NCBI GenBank assembly: GCA_964584665.1
Contig: CAZPAO010000002.1
Location: 1 to 64,000 of the forward strand
Direction: 5' to 3'
Source: DASUBN01 sp964584665
GTDB lineage: Bacteria; Pseudomonadota; Gammaproteobacteria; Natronospirales; REEB76
Length of the DNA stretch: 64,000 bases
The first letter of the stretch is position 1, and each line of letters starts with the position of its first letter. This document shows, in pieces, positions 1 to 8,409 of this stretch. A program made the position numbers and the translations under genes. Below the pieces are notes generated by a model. The model was not told where the DNA came from. It made no database searches and worked only from the letters and a program-made list of their open reading frames with translations.

Positions 1-2
1 CG

Positions 3-554
3 CACCGCACCATGGTGTTCGTGAACACCAAGCGCGTGGCGGAGGACGTGGTGGCCTACCTCAACGGCAACGGTTTCAAGAGCGAAGTGCTCTCGGGTGA
101 CGTGCCCCAGAACAAGCGCCTGCGCCTCTTGCGCGAGTTCACCGCCGGCGAGCTGCCGATCCTGGTGACCACCGACGTCGCCTCCCGCGGGCTGCACATC
201 CCGGACGTGAGCCACGTGGTGAACTACGACCTGCCGCAGGACGCGGAGGATTACGTGCACCGCATCGGCCGCACCGCCCGCGCCGGCGCCTTCGGCGACG
301 CCATCAGCTTCGCCTGCGAGGAGTATTCCTTCTCGCTGCCGGACATCGAGAAATACATCGGCCACTCCATCCCGCGCGAGGGTTTGACCTCGGACATGCT
401 GGCGGATCTGGCCCCGCCCGAGCAGCGCGAGCGGCATCGCCCCATCCACCACGGTGGCGGCGGAGGCCGGAGCGGCGGTGGTGGCAGTGGACGCCGCGGC
501 GGCGGGGGTGGCGGTCGCGGCCGGAGTGGCGGTGGAGGCCGCGGGAGACGCTGA
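3..554 (+). CDS. rhlB: ATP-dependent RNA helicase RhlB, C-terminal part (cut by window start)
   Basis: This is the RecA-like domain 2 of a DEAD-box RNA helicase; the N-terminal half with Walker A and DEAD lies before the window. Motif IV/V (TTDVASRGLHIPD) and motif VI (HRIGRTARAG) are visible. The stretch CEEYSFSLPDIEKYIGHSIP closely resembles the RhlB-specific region, which favours RhlB over RhlE or SrmB. RhlB unwinds RNA in the degradosome. The last 35 or so residues are almost only Gly, Arg and Ser (RGG-like), a typical basic RNA-binding tail. The reading frame is open from base 3. The stop overlaps the next gene's ATG by one base (TGATG), which suggests translational coupling. Confidence 0.88.
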   Translation, partial: HRTMVFVNTKRVAEDVVAYLNGNGFKSEVLSGDVPQNKRLRLLREFTAGELPILVTTDVASRGLHIPDVSHVVNYDLPQDAEDYVHRIGRTARAGAFGDAISFACEEYSFSLPDIEKYIGHSIPREGLTSDMLADLAPPEQRERHRPIHHGGGGGRSGGGGSGRRGGGGGGRGRSGGGGRGRR

Positions 555-1126
555 TGTTCGAGTGGCGCTTCTGGCTAATCGCCTCCCTCTGGCTGATCTG
601 GGAGGCCTACTGGATCATCTCGGCGCGGGGCATAAAGCGTGCCACCTCGTCTGAACCCCTCAGTTCACGCCTGCCGGTCATCATCGGCCTCGCTCTCTCC
701 ATCGCCCTGCTGCTCGTCCCCAATTGGTTCGGGAGCTTCATAGGCGGGGATATCACGCAGCACGACGACTTGAGCTATTTCGGGGGACTGGTGATCGCGC
801 TCGCCGGCATGGCCATCGCCTTCTGGGCGCGCCATACGCTCGGCCGCAACTGGAGCGGCCGCGTCACCATCAAGGAAGACCACGAACTCGTGACCGCGGG
901 ACCCTACCGCTGGGTGCGGCACCCCATCTACACAGGCGCGCTCCTGATCGTGACCGGTTCGGCCCTGGCCCTGGGCAGGTTCGGCGGACTCCTGTCCATC
1001 GCCATCATGACGACCATCTTCCTGCACAAGATCCGGATGGAAGAGCGGATGCTCTCGGAGTATTTCGGCAATCAATACGAAGAATATCGGCGCCGCACGG
1101 ACGCCCTCATCCCCTCACTTTGGTAA
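554..1126 (+). CDS. Isoprenylcysteine carboxyl methyltransferase (ICMT/PEMT-like) family membrane protein
   Basis: A 190-residue integral membrane protein with about four or five hydrophobic segments (roughly 5-23, 41-60, 76-93, 126-155). Residues 116-128 read GPYRWVRHPIYTG, the hallmark of the ICMT/PEMT methyltransferase fold that binds S-adenosylmethionine at the membrane. The C-terminal segment with Arg-Met-Glu-Glu-Arg and a Tyr/Arg-rich end is also typical. Bacterial members are mostly of unknown substrate (small lipids, isoprenoids or thiols), so I give no specific reaction. Its ATG overlaps the rhlB stop, so the two genes are probably co-transcribed. It converges on the nucleotidase gene; only 19 bases separate the stops, and they hold a small palindrome. 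Confidence 0.8.
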   Translation: MFEWRFWLIASLWLIWEAYWIISARGIKRATSSEPLSSRLPVIIGLALSIALLLVPNWFGSFIGGDITQHDDLSYFGGLVIALAGMAIAFWARHTLGRNWSGRVTIKEDHELVTAGPYRWVRHPIYTGALLIVTGSALALGRFGGLLSIAIMTTIFLHKIRMEERMLSEYFGNQYEEYRRRTDALIPSLW

Positions 1127-1150
1127 AAGCTGCTGCGCGACGTTTTTACC
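1122..1150. repeat. Short inverted repeat, possible deletion derivative of the palindromic element family
   Basis: GGTAAAA and TTTTACC form perfect 7-base arms around a short GC-rich centre between the two convergent stop codons. The centre reads AGCTGCTGCGCGACG. The first part (AAAAGCTGCTGCGC) matches the left end of element D at 17741-17754, and GCGACG followed by T residues resembles its right end at 17854-17863. It may be element D with its middle deleted, or simply a shared terminator. The arms supply the stop codons of both flanking genes. Confidence 0.4.
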
Positions 1151-1826
1151 GCGAACTCGGCATCAATTCGACGAAGGTCTCGATAGCGGGGAATTCCGCG
1201 ATGTCTCGCGGCGGGCGCCTGGAATCAGGCTGCCGCATAGCCACGAGATGCCGGATGCCGTAATCCCGCGCTGCTTTCAGCACCGGCAGGCTGTCGTCCG
1301 CCAAGAGGGTCTTGGCAGGATCGAAGCGTTCAACCTGCTGCAGGCTGTGCCAGAACTCGGCCGTCTCCTTCGGGCTCCCCAGGGAATGGGATGAGACCAC
1401 GTTGTCGAAATGCCGGTCCAGGCGCGTGCGTTCCATCTTGAGTTCCAGCACCGGCGCGTGGGCGTTGGTGACGAGCACGAGGCGCTTGCCCGCCTCCCGC
1501 ACCGCCCGCAGGAAGGCCTCCGCGTGGGGCAGCACCCGGATGAGATGCTGCAGCTCGCGTTTCAGGGCCGGGATGTCCATGTCCAGCTCGCGGGACCAGT
1601 AGTCCAGGGAATACCAGGCCAGCGTGCCCTCCACCGCGCGGAAGCGCGGCGTGAGCGCCTCCAGCGCCTGCTGCTTGCTCATGCCCTCCCGCTCGCCGTA
1701 GCGCAGCGGCACATGCTCCAGCCAGAAGTGGTTGTCGAAGTGCAGGTCCAGGAGCGTGCCGTCCATGTCCAGGAACACGGTGTCGACCTCGGCCCAGTCC
1801 GGCAATCTGTGCGTGACGTCCTGCAT
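1146..1826 (-). CDS. yrfG: HAD-family GMP/IMP nucleotidase (YrfG-like)
   Basis: A 226-residue cytosolic HAD phosphatase. Motif I is DMDGT at 20-24 (nucleophile Asp20, acid Asp22), motif II TNAH at 120-123, Lys153 is the motif III lysine, and ADDS at 176-179 is motif IV. The length and the stretch DMDGTLLDLHFDN match E. coli YrfG, a purine 5'-nucleotidase that dephosphorylates GMP and IMP. It is divergent from cysQ; 53 bases between the starts must hold both promoters. Family membership is clear, and the exact substrate preference is taken from the family. Confidence 0.82.
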   Translation of the reverse strand: MQDVTHRLPDWAEVDTVFLDMDGTLLDLHFDNHFWLEHVPLRYGEREGMSKQQALEALTPRFRAVEGTLAWYSLDYWSRELDMDIPALKRELQHLIRVLPHAEAFLRAVREAGKRLVLVTNAHAPVLELKMERTRLDRHFDNVVSSHSLGSPKETAEFWHSLQQVERFDPAKTLLADDSLPVLKAARDYGIRHLVAMRQPDSRRPPRDIAEFPAIETFVELMPSSR

Positions 1827-1879
1827 AGAGCCGGTATCATATACCGCAGTCCCCTCTCCTCACCCATAAGGCCCCACGC

Positions 1880-2680
1880 GTGGACCGTCCCGACGAGAAG
1901 CTGCTCAGCCCCCTGCTCGACATCGCCCGTTCCGCCGGCGAGCAGATCATGCGGGTCTACGCCACGGACTTCGACGTGGCCATCAAGGCGGATAAATCCC
2001 CGGTGACGGACGCGGACCTGGCGGCCCACAAGGTCATCGTGGCGGACCTGAAGCGCATCACGCCGGACATCCCGGTGCTCTCCGAGGAATCCGCCAGCAT
2101 CCCTTATGAGGAACGCCGCCGCTGGGACAGCTACTGGCTGGTGGACCCGCTGGACGGCACCAAGGAGTTCATCAGCAAGAACGGTGACTTCACCGTGAAC
2201 ATCGCCCTCATCCAGGGCGGCGCGCCGGTGGCGGGTGTGGTGCACGTGCCGGTGACCGGCATGAGCTATTACGGCTGCGTGGGCGTGGGCGCCTATAAGC
2301 GTGACAAGGACGGTCAGGCTTCACCGATAAAGGTGCGCAAACTCATCGAGGGCAAGCCGGTGAAGGTGGTGGCGAGCCGGTCCCATAGAGGCGAGTTGTT
2401 GGATGGGTATCTCGCCAAGCTGGGACCCCACGAGACCGTGTCCCGCGGCAGCTCGCTCAAGTTCTGCCTGGTGGCGGAAGGCAGCGCGGATGTGTATCCG
2501 CGCCTCGGCCCCACTTCGGAATGGGATACGGGTGCCGGCCACGCGGTGGTGCTCGCCGCCGGCGGCCAGGTGATCGGCATGGACGGGAAGCCGCTGCCCT
2601 ACAACAGCAAGGACTCGCTGCTCAACCCGCATTTCATCGCCTACGCGGATTCTTCGAAGGATTGGCGCAGTTATATCTAA
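1880..2680 (+). CDS. cysQ: 3'(2'),5'-bisphosphate nucleotidase CysQ
   Basis: A 266-residue inositol-monophosphatase-superfamily enzyme. It shows SEES (68-71), the metal-binding DPLDGTKEF (89-97) and WDTGAGHA (from 215), the three metal/substrate motifs of the fold. The DPLDGTKEF form is characteristic of CysQ, which hydrolyses 3'-phosphoadenosine 5'-phosphate (PAP) to AMP, recycling the by-product of sulfate activation. The start is GTG at 1880. No strong Shine-Dalgarno is visible just before it, so a slightly later start cannot be excluded. It is divergent from the YrfG-like nucleotidase, so two nucleotide-phosphate phosphatases sit back to back. Confidence 0.88.
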   Translation: MDRPDEKLLSPLLDIARSAGEQIMRVYATDFDVAIKADKSPVTDADLAAHKVIVADLKRITPDIPVLSEESASIPYEERRRWDSYWLVDPLDGTKEFISKNGDFTVNIALIQGGAPVAGVVHVPVTGMSYYGCVGVGAYKRDKDGQASPIKVRKLIEGKPVKVVASRSHRGELLDGYLAKLGPHETVSRGSSLKFCLVAEGSADVYPRLGPTSEWDTGAGHAVVLAAGGQVIGMDGKPLPYNSKDSLLNPHFIAYADSSKDWRSYI

Positions 2681-2749
2681 CTGCGATCCCGGCGCGGTCT
2701 GGTAGCATGTCCGCAAACGGAATTGGCCGGCTAGCGGCAATGGGGAACC

Positions 2750-5428
2750 ATGATGGGCGCGATTTTACTGCTCGTCCTGTTGGCCTTGGGGCTAGGCATC
2801 CTGGCGCTCATGAAGATCTCGGACCTAGAACGGAGGTTGGCGGAACACGTCCGCCGCCTCGAAGAGGCTCCGTACCCCAGGCCCACTCCTGCATCATCGC
2901 ATCCCGAACCCAGGACTGAACCGCCAACTGCACCCGCGCCCAAGCTGCAAGATGCGTGGACGATGGAGCCGCCCAGGACCCCTCTCGTCGAGGCGTCAGA
3001 AGTCATGGCGGCTGGTCGCAGACCGCCGGGGCCACCTGCCGCTCCGTTCCCCTACAAGAAACTCTTCGCGCTGATCACCGGCGGCAACGTATTCGTGCGC
3101 ATCGGCGTGCTGGTGCTCTTCTTCGGCGTCGCTTTCCTGCTCAAGTACGCTTCCGAGCACCATCATCTTCCGCCACAGATACGCCTACTGAGTGCCGCCG
3201 CGCTCGCCGCCGGTCTGTTGGTCGCGGGTTGGCGGCTGCGCCGACGCACCCGCGGCTATGCCTTGGTGCTGCAGGGTGGTGGTGTCGGTCTGCTCTATCT
3301 CACGGCATTCGCCGCGCTCCGCCTGTACCAGTTGTTGCCGGCCGACGCAGTGTTCCTGATCTTGTGCCTAGTGGTCGCCTTCTCCGCGATGCTCGCGGTG
3401 GCACAGGATGCCTTATGGCTGGCTGTGATGGCTTCGCTCGGCGGCTTCCTCGCGCCGGTGTTGGTCTCGACCGGGCAAGGCAGTCACGTGATCCTATTCA
3501 GTTACTACCTGCTGCTCAACATCGGCATATTCGGCATGGCCCTCTACCGGTCGTGGCGCGCGCTGAACGTGCTGGGCTTCGTCTGCACTTTCATCATCGC
3601 GAGCGCCTGGGGGGCGCTGAAGTACCAGCCTGAATATTTCTCCAGTACCGAACCATTCCTCATCGCTTTCTTCCTCCTCTATACCGGCATCGCGCTGCTC
3701 TATGCCCTGCGCCAATCGGTGCGGCTCGCCTACTACGCCGACGGCACGCTCATCTTCGGCGTGCCATTGGTAGGGTTCGGCCTGCAGACGGGAATGGTGC
3801 ATGGCTGGGAGTACGCCACCGCGTGGAGCGCGCTGGGGTTGGCACTGTTCTACTTCGGACTCGCGGTCACGCTCTACCGCGCGCGCCGCGATCTGCGCAT
3901 CCTCACGGAGGCATTCCTGGCTCTGGGCGCAGGATTCGCGACCCTGGCGATCCCTCTGGCATTCGATGCCTATTGGACCTCCGCTGCCTGGGCGTTGGAG
4001 GGCGCCGGCATCGCCTGGACCGGTTTGCGCCAGCGGCGCGGGCTCATGCTCTTCTCGGGCACGGTGCTGCAGTGGGCCGGAGGCATCGCCTTCCTGATGC
4101 ACGACGGCAGCAGCAGCCCGCTCTTCCCCATCGTCAACACCGAGACGCTCGGCAACCTGTTCCTGGCGCTGGCGGGGTTGTTCAGTGCCTGGTACATGGA
4201 CCGCAGCTCCAGGGAACCGGGGTATCCGCTCGCGAACTGGTGCGCACCCCTCTCTAAGGTCATGCTGCTGTGGGGTGTCGTGTGGTGGGCCCATGGTGGC
4301 GCGGATGAATCCGCTCGCTTGGCTGCCGGCGTCGCACCGCTGCATCTGCACGACTTGTTGCTGTTCACCAGCCTGTCGTTGCTGTCTTTCTCTTTTGCGG
4401 CACGCGCCTTGCGTTGGCCGTCGTTGGGCCTCCTGGGTATCTTGCAGGCGCCTGCCCTGTTGGCGTCGCTGGTCGCCCTCAGCGCTTTCGGGCTGCACCC
4501 TTCCCAGGATTGGGGGTGGTTCGCCTGGCCGTCCGCACTAGTGTGCGGCTTCGTGGTGCTGCGCCATCTTGAGGATCAAGCCGAGGCGATCAGCTACCTG
4601 CCGCTGTGGCACATCATCACCTTCCTCGGCTCGCTCATCGCCGTGACCTGGGAGTTCGACTGGCAGCTGCAGTGGCCGCATGATGAGATCTGGCGGGTGC
4701 CGCTCACAGCCGCCATCCCCGCATCAGCTCTGTTACTGCTATCGCTGCGGGGTCGCGACTGGATCGAGTGGCCCGTGAATCGGTTCGCTGGTGCCTACAC
4801 CGGCTGGGCGAGCGCCTTGATCGCCGCCTACCTTTGGATATGGCTACTCGTCGCAAACGCCAGCACCGACAGCAGCCGCAGTTTGTTGCCCTACGTACCG
4901 CCGTTGGATCCTCTGGACGCTGTGCAATTGCTGGCGCTAGCAGCTTTCGCTTGCTGGTTGAGAGCGCTCGACAGCGGCGCCGCTGTGTTAGGGGCTCCCT
5001 CGAGACCGGTGTTCCGGTTCCCGCCAGACTGGCTCATGCTGACGGCCTGCTTCGCAGGATTCGCTGCCTTCGCCTGCGTCAACGGCATGCTGATCCGGAG
5101 CCTATGCTACTGGCTCGCCATTCCGTTCGATTGGGATTCGCTCATGCATTCCCAGATGGTGCAGATGTCCTTATCCATACTTTGGACCGTATGCGCATTG
5201 GGAATCATGGTATATGCCGCCCGGCGGCGCTTGCGCGTGATCTGGTTCGTGGGTGCCGTCTTGATGACGATAGAAGTCGCCAAACTCTTCATCGTGGACC
5301 TCTCCAGCGCGGGCAGCCTGGAGCGTATCGTCTCCTTCATCGTGGTCGGTGGCTTGTTATTACTGATCGGCTATTTCTCGCCGTTGCCGCCTGCCTCTAC
5401 GATCGCTAGCGATCGACCATCGACATAG
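2750..5428 (+). CDS. DUF2339 multi-pass membrane protein
   Basis: An 892-residue protein with a hydrophobic N-terminal helix (1-22), a short charged coiled segment, a Pro-rich linker (about 45-95) and then some 20 or more transmembrane helices to the C-terminus. This plan matches the DUF2339 family of very large bacterial membrane proteins, whose function is unknown. The conserved early block with FVRIGVLVLFFGVAFLLKY at about 119-137 is typical of the family. Start: ATG at 2750 preceded by GGGGAA. The 3' end overlaps the convergent aldo/keto reductase gene by 23 bases. Function unassigned. Confidence 0.82.
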   Translation: MMGAILLLVLLALGLGILALMKISDLERRLAEHVRRLEEAPYPRPTPASSHPEPRTEPPTAPAPKLQDAWTMEPPRTPLVEASEVMAAGRRPPGPPAAPFPYKKLFALITGGNVFVRIGVLVLFFGVAFLLKYASEHHHLPPQIRLLSAAALAAGLLVAGWRLRRRTRGYALVLQGGGVGLLYLTAFAALRLYQLLPADAVFLILCLVVAFSAMLAVAQDALWLAVMASLGGFLAPVLVSTGQGSHVILFSYYLLLNIGIFGMALYRSWRALNVLGFVCTFIIASAWGALKYQPEYFSSTEPFLIAFFLLYTGIALLYALRQSVRLAYYADGTLIFGVPLVGFGLQTGMVHGWEYATAWSALGLALFYFGLAVTLYRARRDLRILTEAFLALGAGFATLAIPLAFDAYWTSAAWALEGAGIAWTGLRQRRGLMLFSGTVLQWAGGIAFLMHDGSSSPLFPIVNTETLGNLFLALAGLFSAWYMDRSSREPGYPLANWCAPLSKVMLLWGVVWWAHGGADESARLAAGVAPLHLHDLLLFTSLSLLSFSFAARALRWPSLGLLGILQAPALLASLVALSAFGLHPSQDWGWFAWPSALVCGFVVLRHLEDQAEAISYLPLWHIITFLGSLIAVTWEFDWQLQWPHDEIWRVPLTAAIPASALLLLSLRGRDWIEWPVNRFAGAYTGWASALIAAYLWIWLLVANASTDSSRSLLPYVPPLDPLDAVQLLALAAFACWLRALDSGAAVLGAPSRPVFRFPPDWLMLTACFAGFAAFACVNGMLIRSLCYWLAIPFDWDSLMHSQMVQMSLSILWTVCALGIMVYAARRRLRVIWFVGAVLMTIEVAKLFIVDLSSAGSLERIVSFIVVGGLLLLIGYFSPLPPASTIASDRPST

Positions 5429-6401
5429 GGGCCTCTGAATAGCGAGGTCCTGCCACCTTGCCGGGCGCCATCACATCGTCCAGCACCCGCATGTCGTCGG
5501 CGCTGAGGCGTATGTCCGCAGCGGCCACGTTCTCTTCCAGGTATTTGCGGCGCTTGGTGCCGGGGATGGGCACCATGCCCTCGCCCTTGTGCAGCACCCA
5601 GGCGAGGGCGATCTGCCCGGGCTTCACGCCCTTGGCCTCCGCTAGGTCATGCACGGTCTTCGCGGCGACCATGTTGGCATCGTAGTTAGCGCCCTGGTAA
5701 CGGGGATCGTTGCGCCGGTAGTCCCCAGCCGGGTAGTCCTCGGCCCTCTTCACGTCACCGGTGAGGAAGCCGCGCCCGAGCGGGCTGAAGAGCACCAGAC
5801 CGATACCGAGTTCACGCAGCGCGGGGATCACGTCCGCTTCCAGGTTGCGCTCCCACAGGGAGTACTCGCTCTGCACCGCCGTCACCGGATACACCGCATG
5901 GGCGCGGCGGATGTTGGCGACACCCACCTCCGAGAGGCCAAAGTAGCGCACCTTGCCCTGCTTCACGAGTTCGCCCACGGTCCCCGCCACATCCTCCATG
6001 GGGACGGCAGGATCAACGCGGTGCTGGTACAGGAGGTCGATGTGATCGGTATCGAGGCGCTTCAGCGAAGCCTCCACCACCTCGCGGATGTGCGCGGGAC
6101 GGCTGTCCAGTTGGGTGCCCACCTGCTTGCCGTCCACGATCTTGAAGCCGAACTTGGTGGCGAGGATCACTTCCCGGCGCCGGCCCTTGAAGGCGCGGCC
6201 CAGGAGTTCCTCGTTGGTGAACGGGCCGTAGACCTCGGCGGTGTCGAAGAAGTTGCAGCCGAGCTCGATGGCGCGGTGCAGGGTGGCGATGGACTCCACG
6301 TCGTCCGGCTGGCCGTAGGCCATGCTCATGCCCATGCAGCCGAGGCCCATGGCGGGGACCGTGAGACCCTGGCTACCCAGCTTGCGTCTGTCCATAGTCA
6401 T
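5406..6401 (-). CDS. Aldo/keto reductase
   Basis: A 331-residue NADPH-dependent oxidoreductase with the AKR (beta/alpha)8 barrel. The catalytic tetrad is readable as Asp53, Tyr58, Lys83 and His127, and the N-terminal GLGCMGMSMAYG is typical of the AKR13/YakC-like branch that reduces diverse aldehydes and ketones. The C-terminal RRKYLEENVAAADIRLS matches the cofactor-phosphate binding region. It lies 9 bases downstream of the chalcone-isomerase-like gene on the same strand, so the two are probably one transcript. Physiological substrate unknown. Confidence 0.9.
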   Translation of the reverse strand: MTMDRRKLGSQGLTVPAMGLGCMGMSMAYGQPDDVESIATLHRAIELGCNFFDTAEVYGPFTNEELLGRAFKGRRREVILATKFGFKIVDGKQVGTQLDSRPAHIREVVEASLKRLDTDHIDLLYQHRVDPAVPMEDVAGTVGELVKQGKVRYFGLSEVGVANIRRAHAVYPVTAVQSEYSLWERNLEADVIPALRELGIGLVLFSPLGRGFLTGDVKRAEDYPAGDYRRNDPRYQGANYDANMVAAKTVHDLAEAKGVKPGQIALAWVLHKGEGMVPIPGTKRRKYLEENVAAADIRLSADDMRVLDDVMAPGKVAGPRYSEAPMSMVDR

Positions 6402-6410
6402 GCCTGCTCC

Positions 6411-6965
6411 TCAGTCTTTACCAAGCATGCCGTCTTTGAGCGAAGAGGTCGGCGGCTTCGGCCCCAGGAACACCTTCAGGAGCGCGTGATGGAAGGCCTC
6501 GCCGGGGATGGTGCCGCGTACGGTCCCGTTCCAGGTGACGGTGGTGCCCTGGGTAGGCGCATAGTCCAGGGTGATGACATCGTCCTTCTTGCAGTCACCG
6601 AACCAGCCCATGAACTGCTGGATCTGGTCGTGGAGCGCGTCGTAGCCCTGCGGGTTGTTGTCCTTGAAGCCGTCGGTCCAGGCGTCGGAGAACTGGTCGT
6701 GGCTCACCTCGTAGATCATGTGCATGAGCACCCGGTCAGGCTCGTTGCCGGCCGCGATGGCAGAGGCATCCGAACTCTTGGCCGGCAGGTACAGGCCGCC
6801 CACGTAGATCTTGAAGAAGAGCTTCGTGCGCAGGCCCACGCCGTTCAGCACGAGGTCCGTGTTCGCCACCTGGGCCTTGTCGGGCACATCCACCCCGGCG
6901 AGGGTTGCCGCGCCTGCGGACGAAACGAGGGCGAAACCCAGCAGGAAAAGCGCTATGGAACGCAT
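6411..6965 (-). CDS. Secreted chalcone-isomerase-like protein
   Basis: A 184-residue protein beginning with a signal peptide (MRSIALFLLGFALVSSAGA). The mature part matches the bacterial chalcone-isomerase-like family, including a KIYVGGLYLP strand and a conserved centre around MHMIYEVS. Bacterial members are periplasmic. They are thought to bind small or fatty ligands, and most lack proven isomerase activity. The ATG at 6965 was chosen because GGGAG stands seven bases before it and a signal peptide follows at once; the frame stays open upstream, but that extension lacks these features. The retropepsin-like gene is divergent across a 106-base gap. Confidence 0.75.
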   Translation of the reverse strand: MRSIALFLLGFALVSSAGAATLAGVDVPDKAQVANTDLVLNGVGLRTKLFFKIYVGGLYLPAKSSDASAIAAGNEPDRVLMHMIYEVSHDQFSDAWTDGFKDNNPQGYDALHDQIQQFMGWFGDCKKDDVITLDYAPTQGTTVTWNGTVRGTIPGEAFHHALLKVFLGPKPPTSSLKDGMLGKD

Positions 6966-7071
6966 GGTCAGCTCCCTGAATGGAATTGGTCCAACCCAGA
7001 GACTAGCACTTCCGACCGCCACGGTCCGGGACACCCTGCACGGGAACGGCACACGGGTTAAAATCCCGCCC

Positions 7072-8331
7072 ATGCTCCGTAACGACCTGCTTGCCCGGAC
7101 ACTCCTGGTCCTGGGGATCTTCGCCCTGTGTGGCCGCGCCGGCGCCGATCCCGGCGCGGACTACGCACGGGTCTATGCCGCCCACGACTTCTTCGCCCTG
7201 CGCAGCATGGTGGCGGCGGACAAGGGCCCGGACTCCGAACAGAAGCGCTTCTACACCGCGGCAGTGCTCTCGGCCTTCAACCAGCCGGCGGCGGCCAACA
7301 AACTCATCGAGTCGATGCTGGCCCATAACATCGACACCGCGCTCATGCCCTTCCTGCTGCAGATGCGCAAGAACAACGACCTGCGCCTCTACGACTACAC
7401 CGGCGCCCTGGACGCGGAACGCACCCTCATCGACCTCTATGAACGCAAGGGCGACCCGCGCCTCGCCGACGCCCAGAACGACGCCAAGCTGCTCGGCGCA
7501 TTGAGCGGCGTGGACATGCAGCAGGTGAAGCGCACCGGGGATTCCCAGATCATCATGGCGCCGGACAGCCACCTGGGCTACTGCATCCCCGTCACCATCG
7601 GTGTGGACCCCTGCTACATCCTCGACAGCGGCGCCAACTACTCCACGCTCATCCGTTCCGAGGCGCAGCGCCTCAAGCTCAAGATCATCCCCGCCGGGGT
7701 GCAGGTGGGCAGCAGCAACGGCACCGTGGTCTCGGCGGACGTGGCGGTGGCGCCCACGCTGCTGCTAGGCAACGTGCAGTACGACAACGTGGTGTTCTTG
7801 GTGATGCCGGACTCGGCCTTCACCTTCAAGGACTTCCAGATCCCCGGCATCCTGGGCTACCCGGTGTTCGCCGGCATGGGTGCCGTCACCACCCAGCACG
7901 GCCACACCCTGCTGGTGCCCAAGTCACCGCCCGCGCGCCGCGTGGACAACATCGCGCTGGACGGCAACGACATCCTCACCAAGATCAACGTGGACGGGCA
8001 CGACGTTCTATGCCGCGTGGACACGGGCGCCGACCACACGGTGTTCTACAAGTCCTACTACGACCTGTACAAGGACGAGGTGGAGAAGGCCGGCAAGGTG
8101 CACCAGGCCAAGTACGGCGGCGCCGGCGGCATCAAGACCTATGCGAGCTACCGCATCCCGAAGCTGCAGCTCACCGTGGCGGGCCGCCCCGTGACCCTGC
8201 ACCGGGCAGACGTCTACGCCGAGAAGGCCATCCCGGAAGACTACATCCAGTGCAATCTCGGCCTGGATGTCTTCAAAGACTACAAATCCTACACGATTAA
8301 TCTGCAAGCAATGTCTTTGACTCTCAACTGA
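7072..8331 (+). CDS. Secreted protein with two retropepsin-like aspartyl protease domains
   Basis: A 419-residue protein with an N-terminal signal peptide (1-25) and a helical, TPR-like region (about 30-150). Two aspartyl-protease-like lobes follow, each with a catalytic-type triplet: Asp-Ser-Gly at 185-187 (CYILDSGANYSTL) and Asp-Thr-Gly at 317-319 (CRVDTGADHTVF). Single-domain retropepsins act as dimers; here two lobes in one chain could form an internal dimer like a pepsin. The glycine after each Asp-Ser/Thr and the downstream hydrophobic-Gly (ILGYPV, NLGLDVF) strands support the fold. The start is ATG at 7072. Substrate unknown, likely periplasmic. It converges on the dienelactone hydrolase gene. 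Confidence 0.72.
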   Translation: MLRNDLLARTLLVLGIFALCGRAGADPGADYARVYAAHDFFALRSMVAADKGPDSEQKRFYTAAVLSAFNQPAAANKLIESMLAHNIDTALMPFLLQMRKNNDLRLYDYTGALDAERTLIDLYERKGDPRLADAQNDAKLLGALSGVDMQQVKRTGDSQIIMAPDSHLGYCIPVTIGVDPCYILDSGANYSTLIRSEAQRLKLKIIPAGVQVGSSNGTVVSADVAVAPTLLLGNVQYDNVVFLVMPDSAFTFKDFQIPGILGYPVFAGMGAVTTQHGHTLLVPKSPPARRVDNIALDGNDILTKINVDGHDVLCRVDTGADHTVFYKSYYDLYKDEVEKAGKVHQAKYGGAGGIKTYASYRIPKLQLTVAGRPVTLHRADVYAEKAIPEDYIQCNLGLDVFKDYKSYTINLQAMSLTLN

Positions 8332-8371
8332 GTCACGCAGCCGCTCCACAACCTCTTCTGCGTTGCGCTAC

Positions 8372-8391
8372 CGCCTACGTCCCTGTAGGCG
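8372..8391. terminator. Hairpin between convergent genes (likely bidirectional terminator)
   Basis: CGCCTAC and GTAGGCG form perfect 7-base arms around a 6-base loop, inside the 78-base gap separating two convergent stops. Outer sequence (GCGTTGCG on the left, CGACGC on the right) extends the symmetry imperfectly. The TACGT-loop-GTA centre vaguely recalls the 130-base palindromes elsewhere in the window. No long T run follows on either side. Confidence 0.45.
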
Positions 8392-8409
8392 TGCTATCGA
8401 CGCTGCTGT

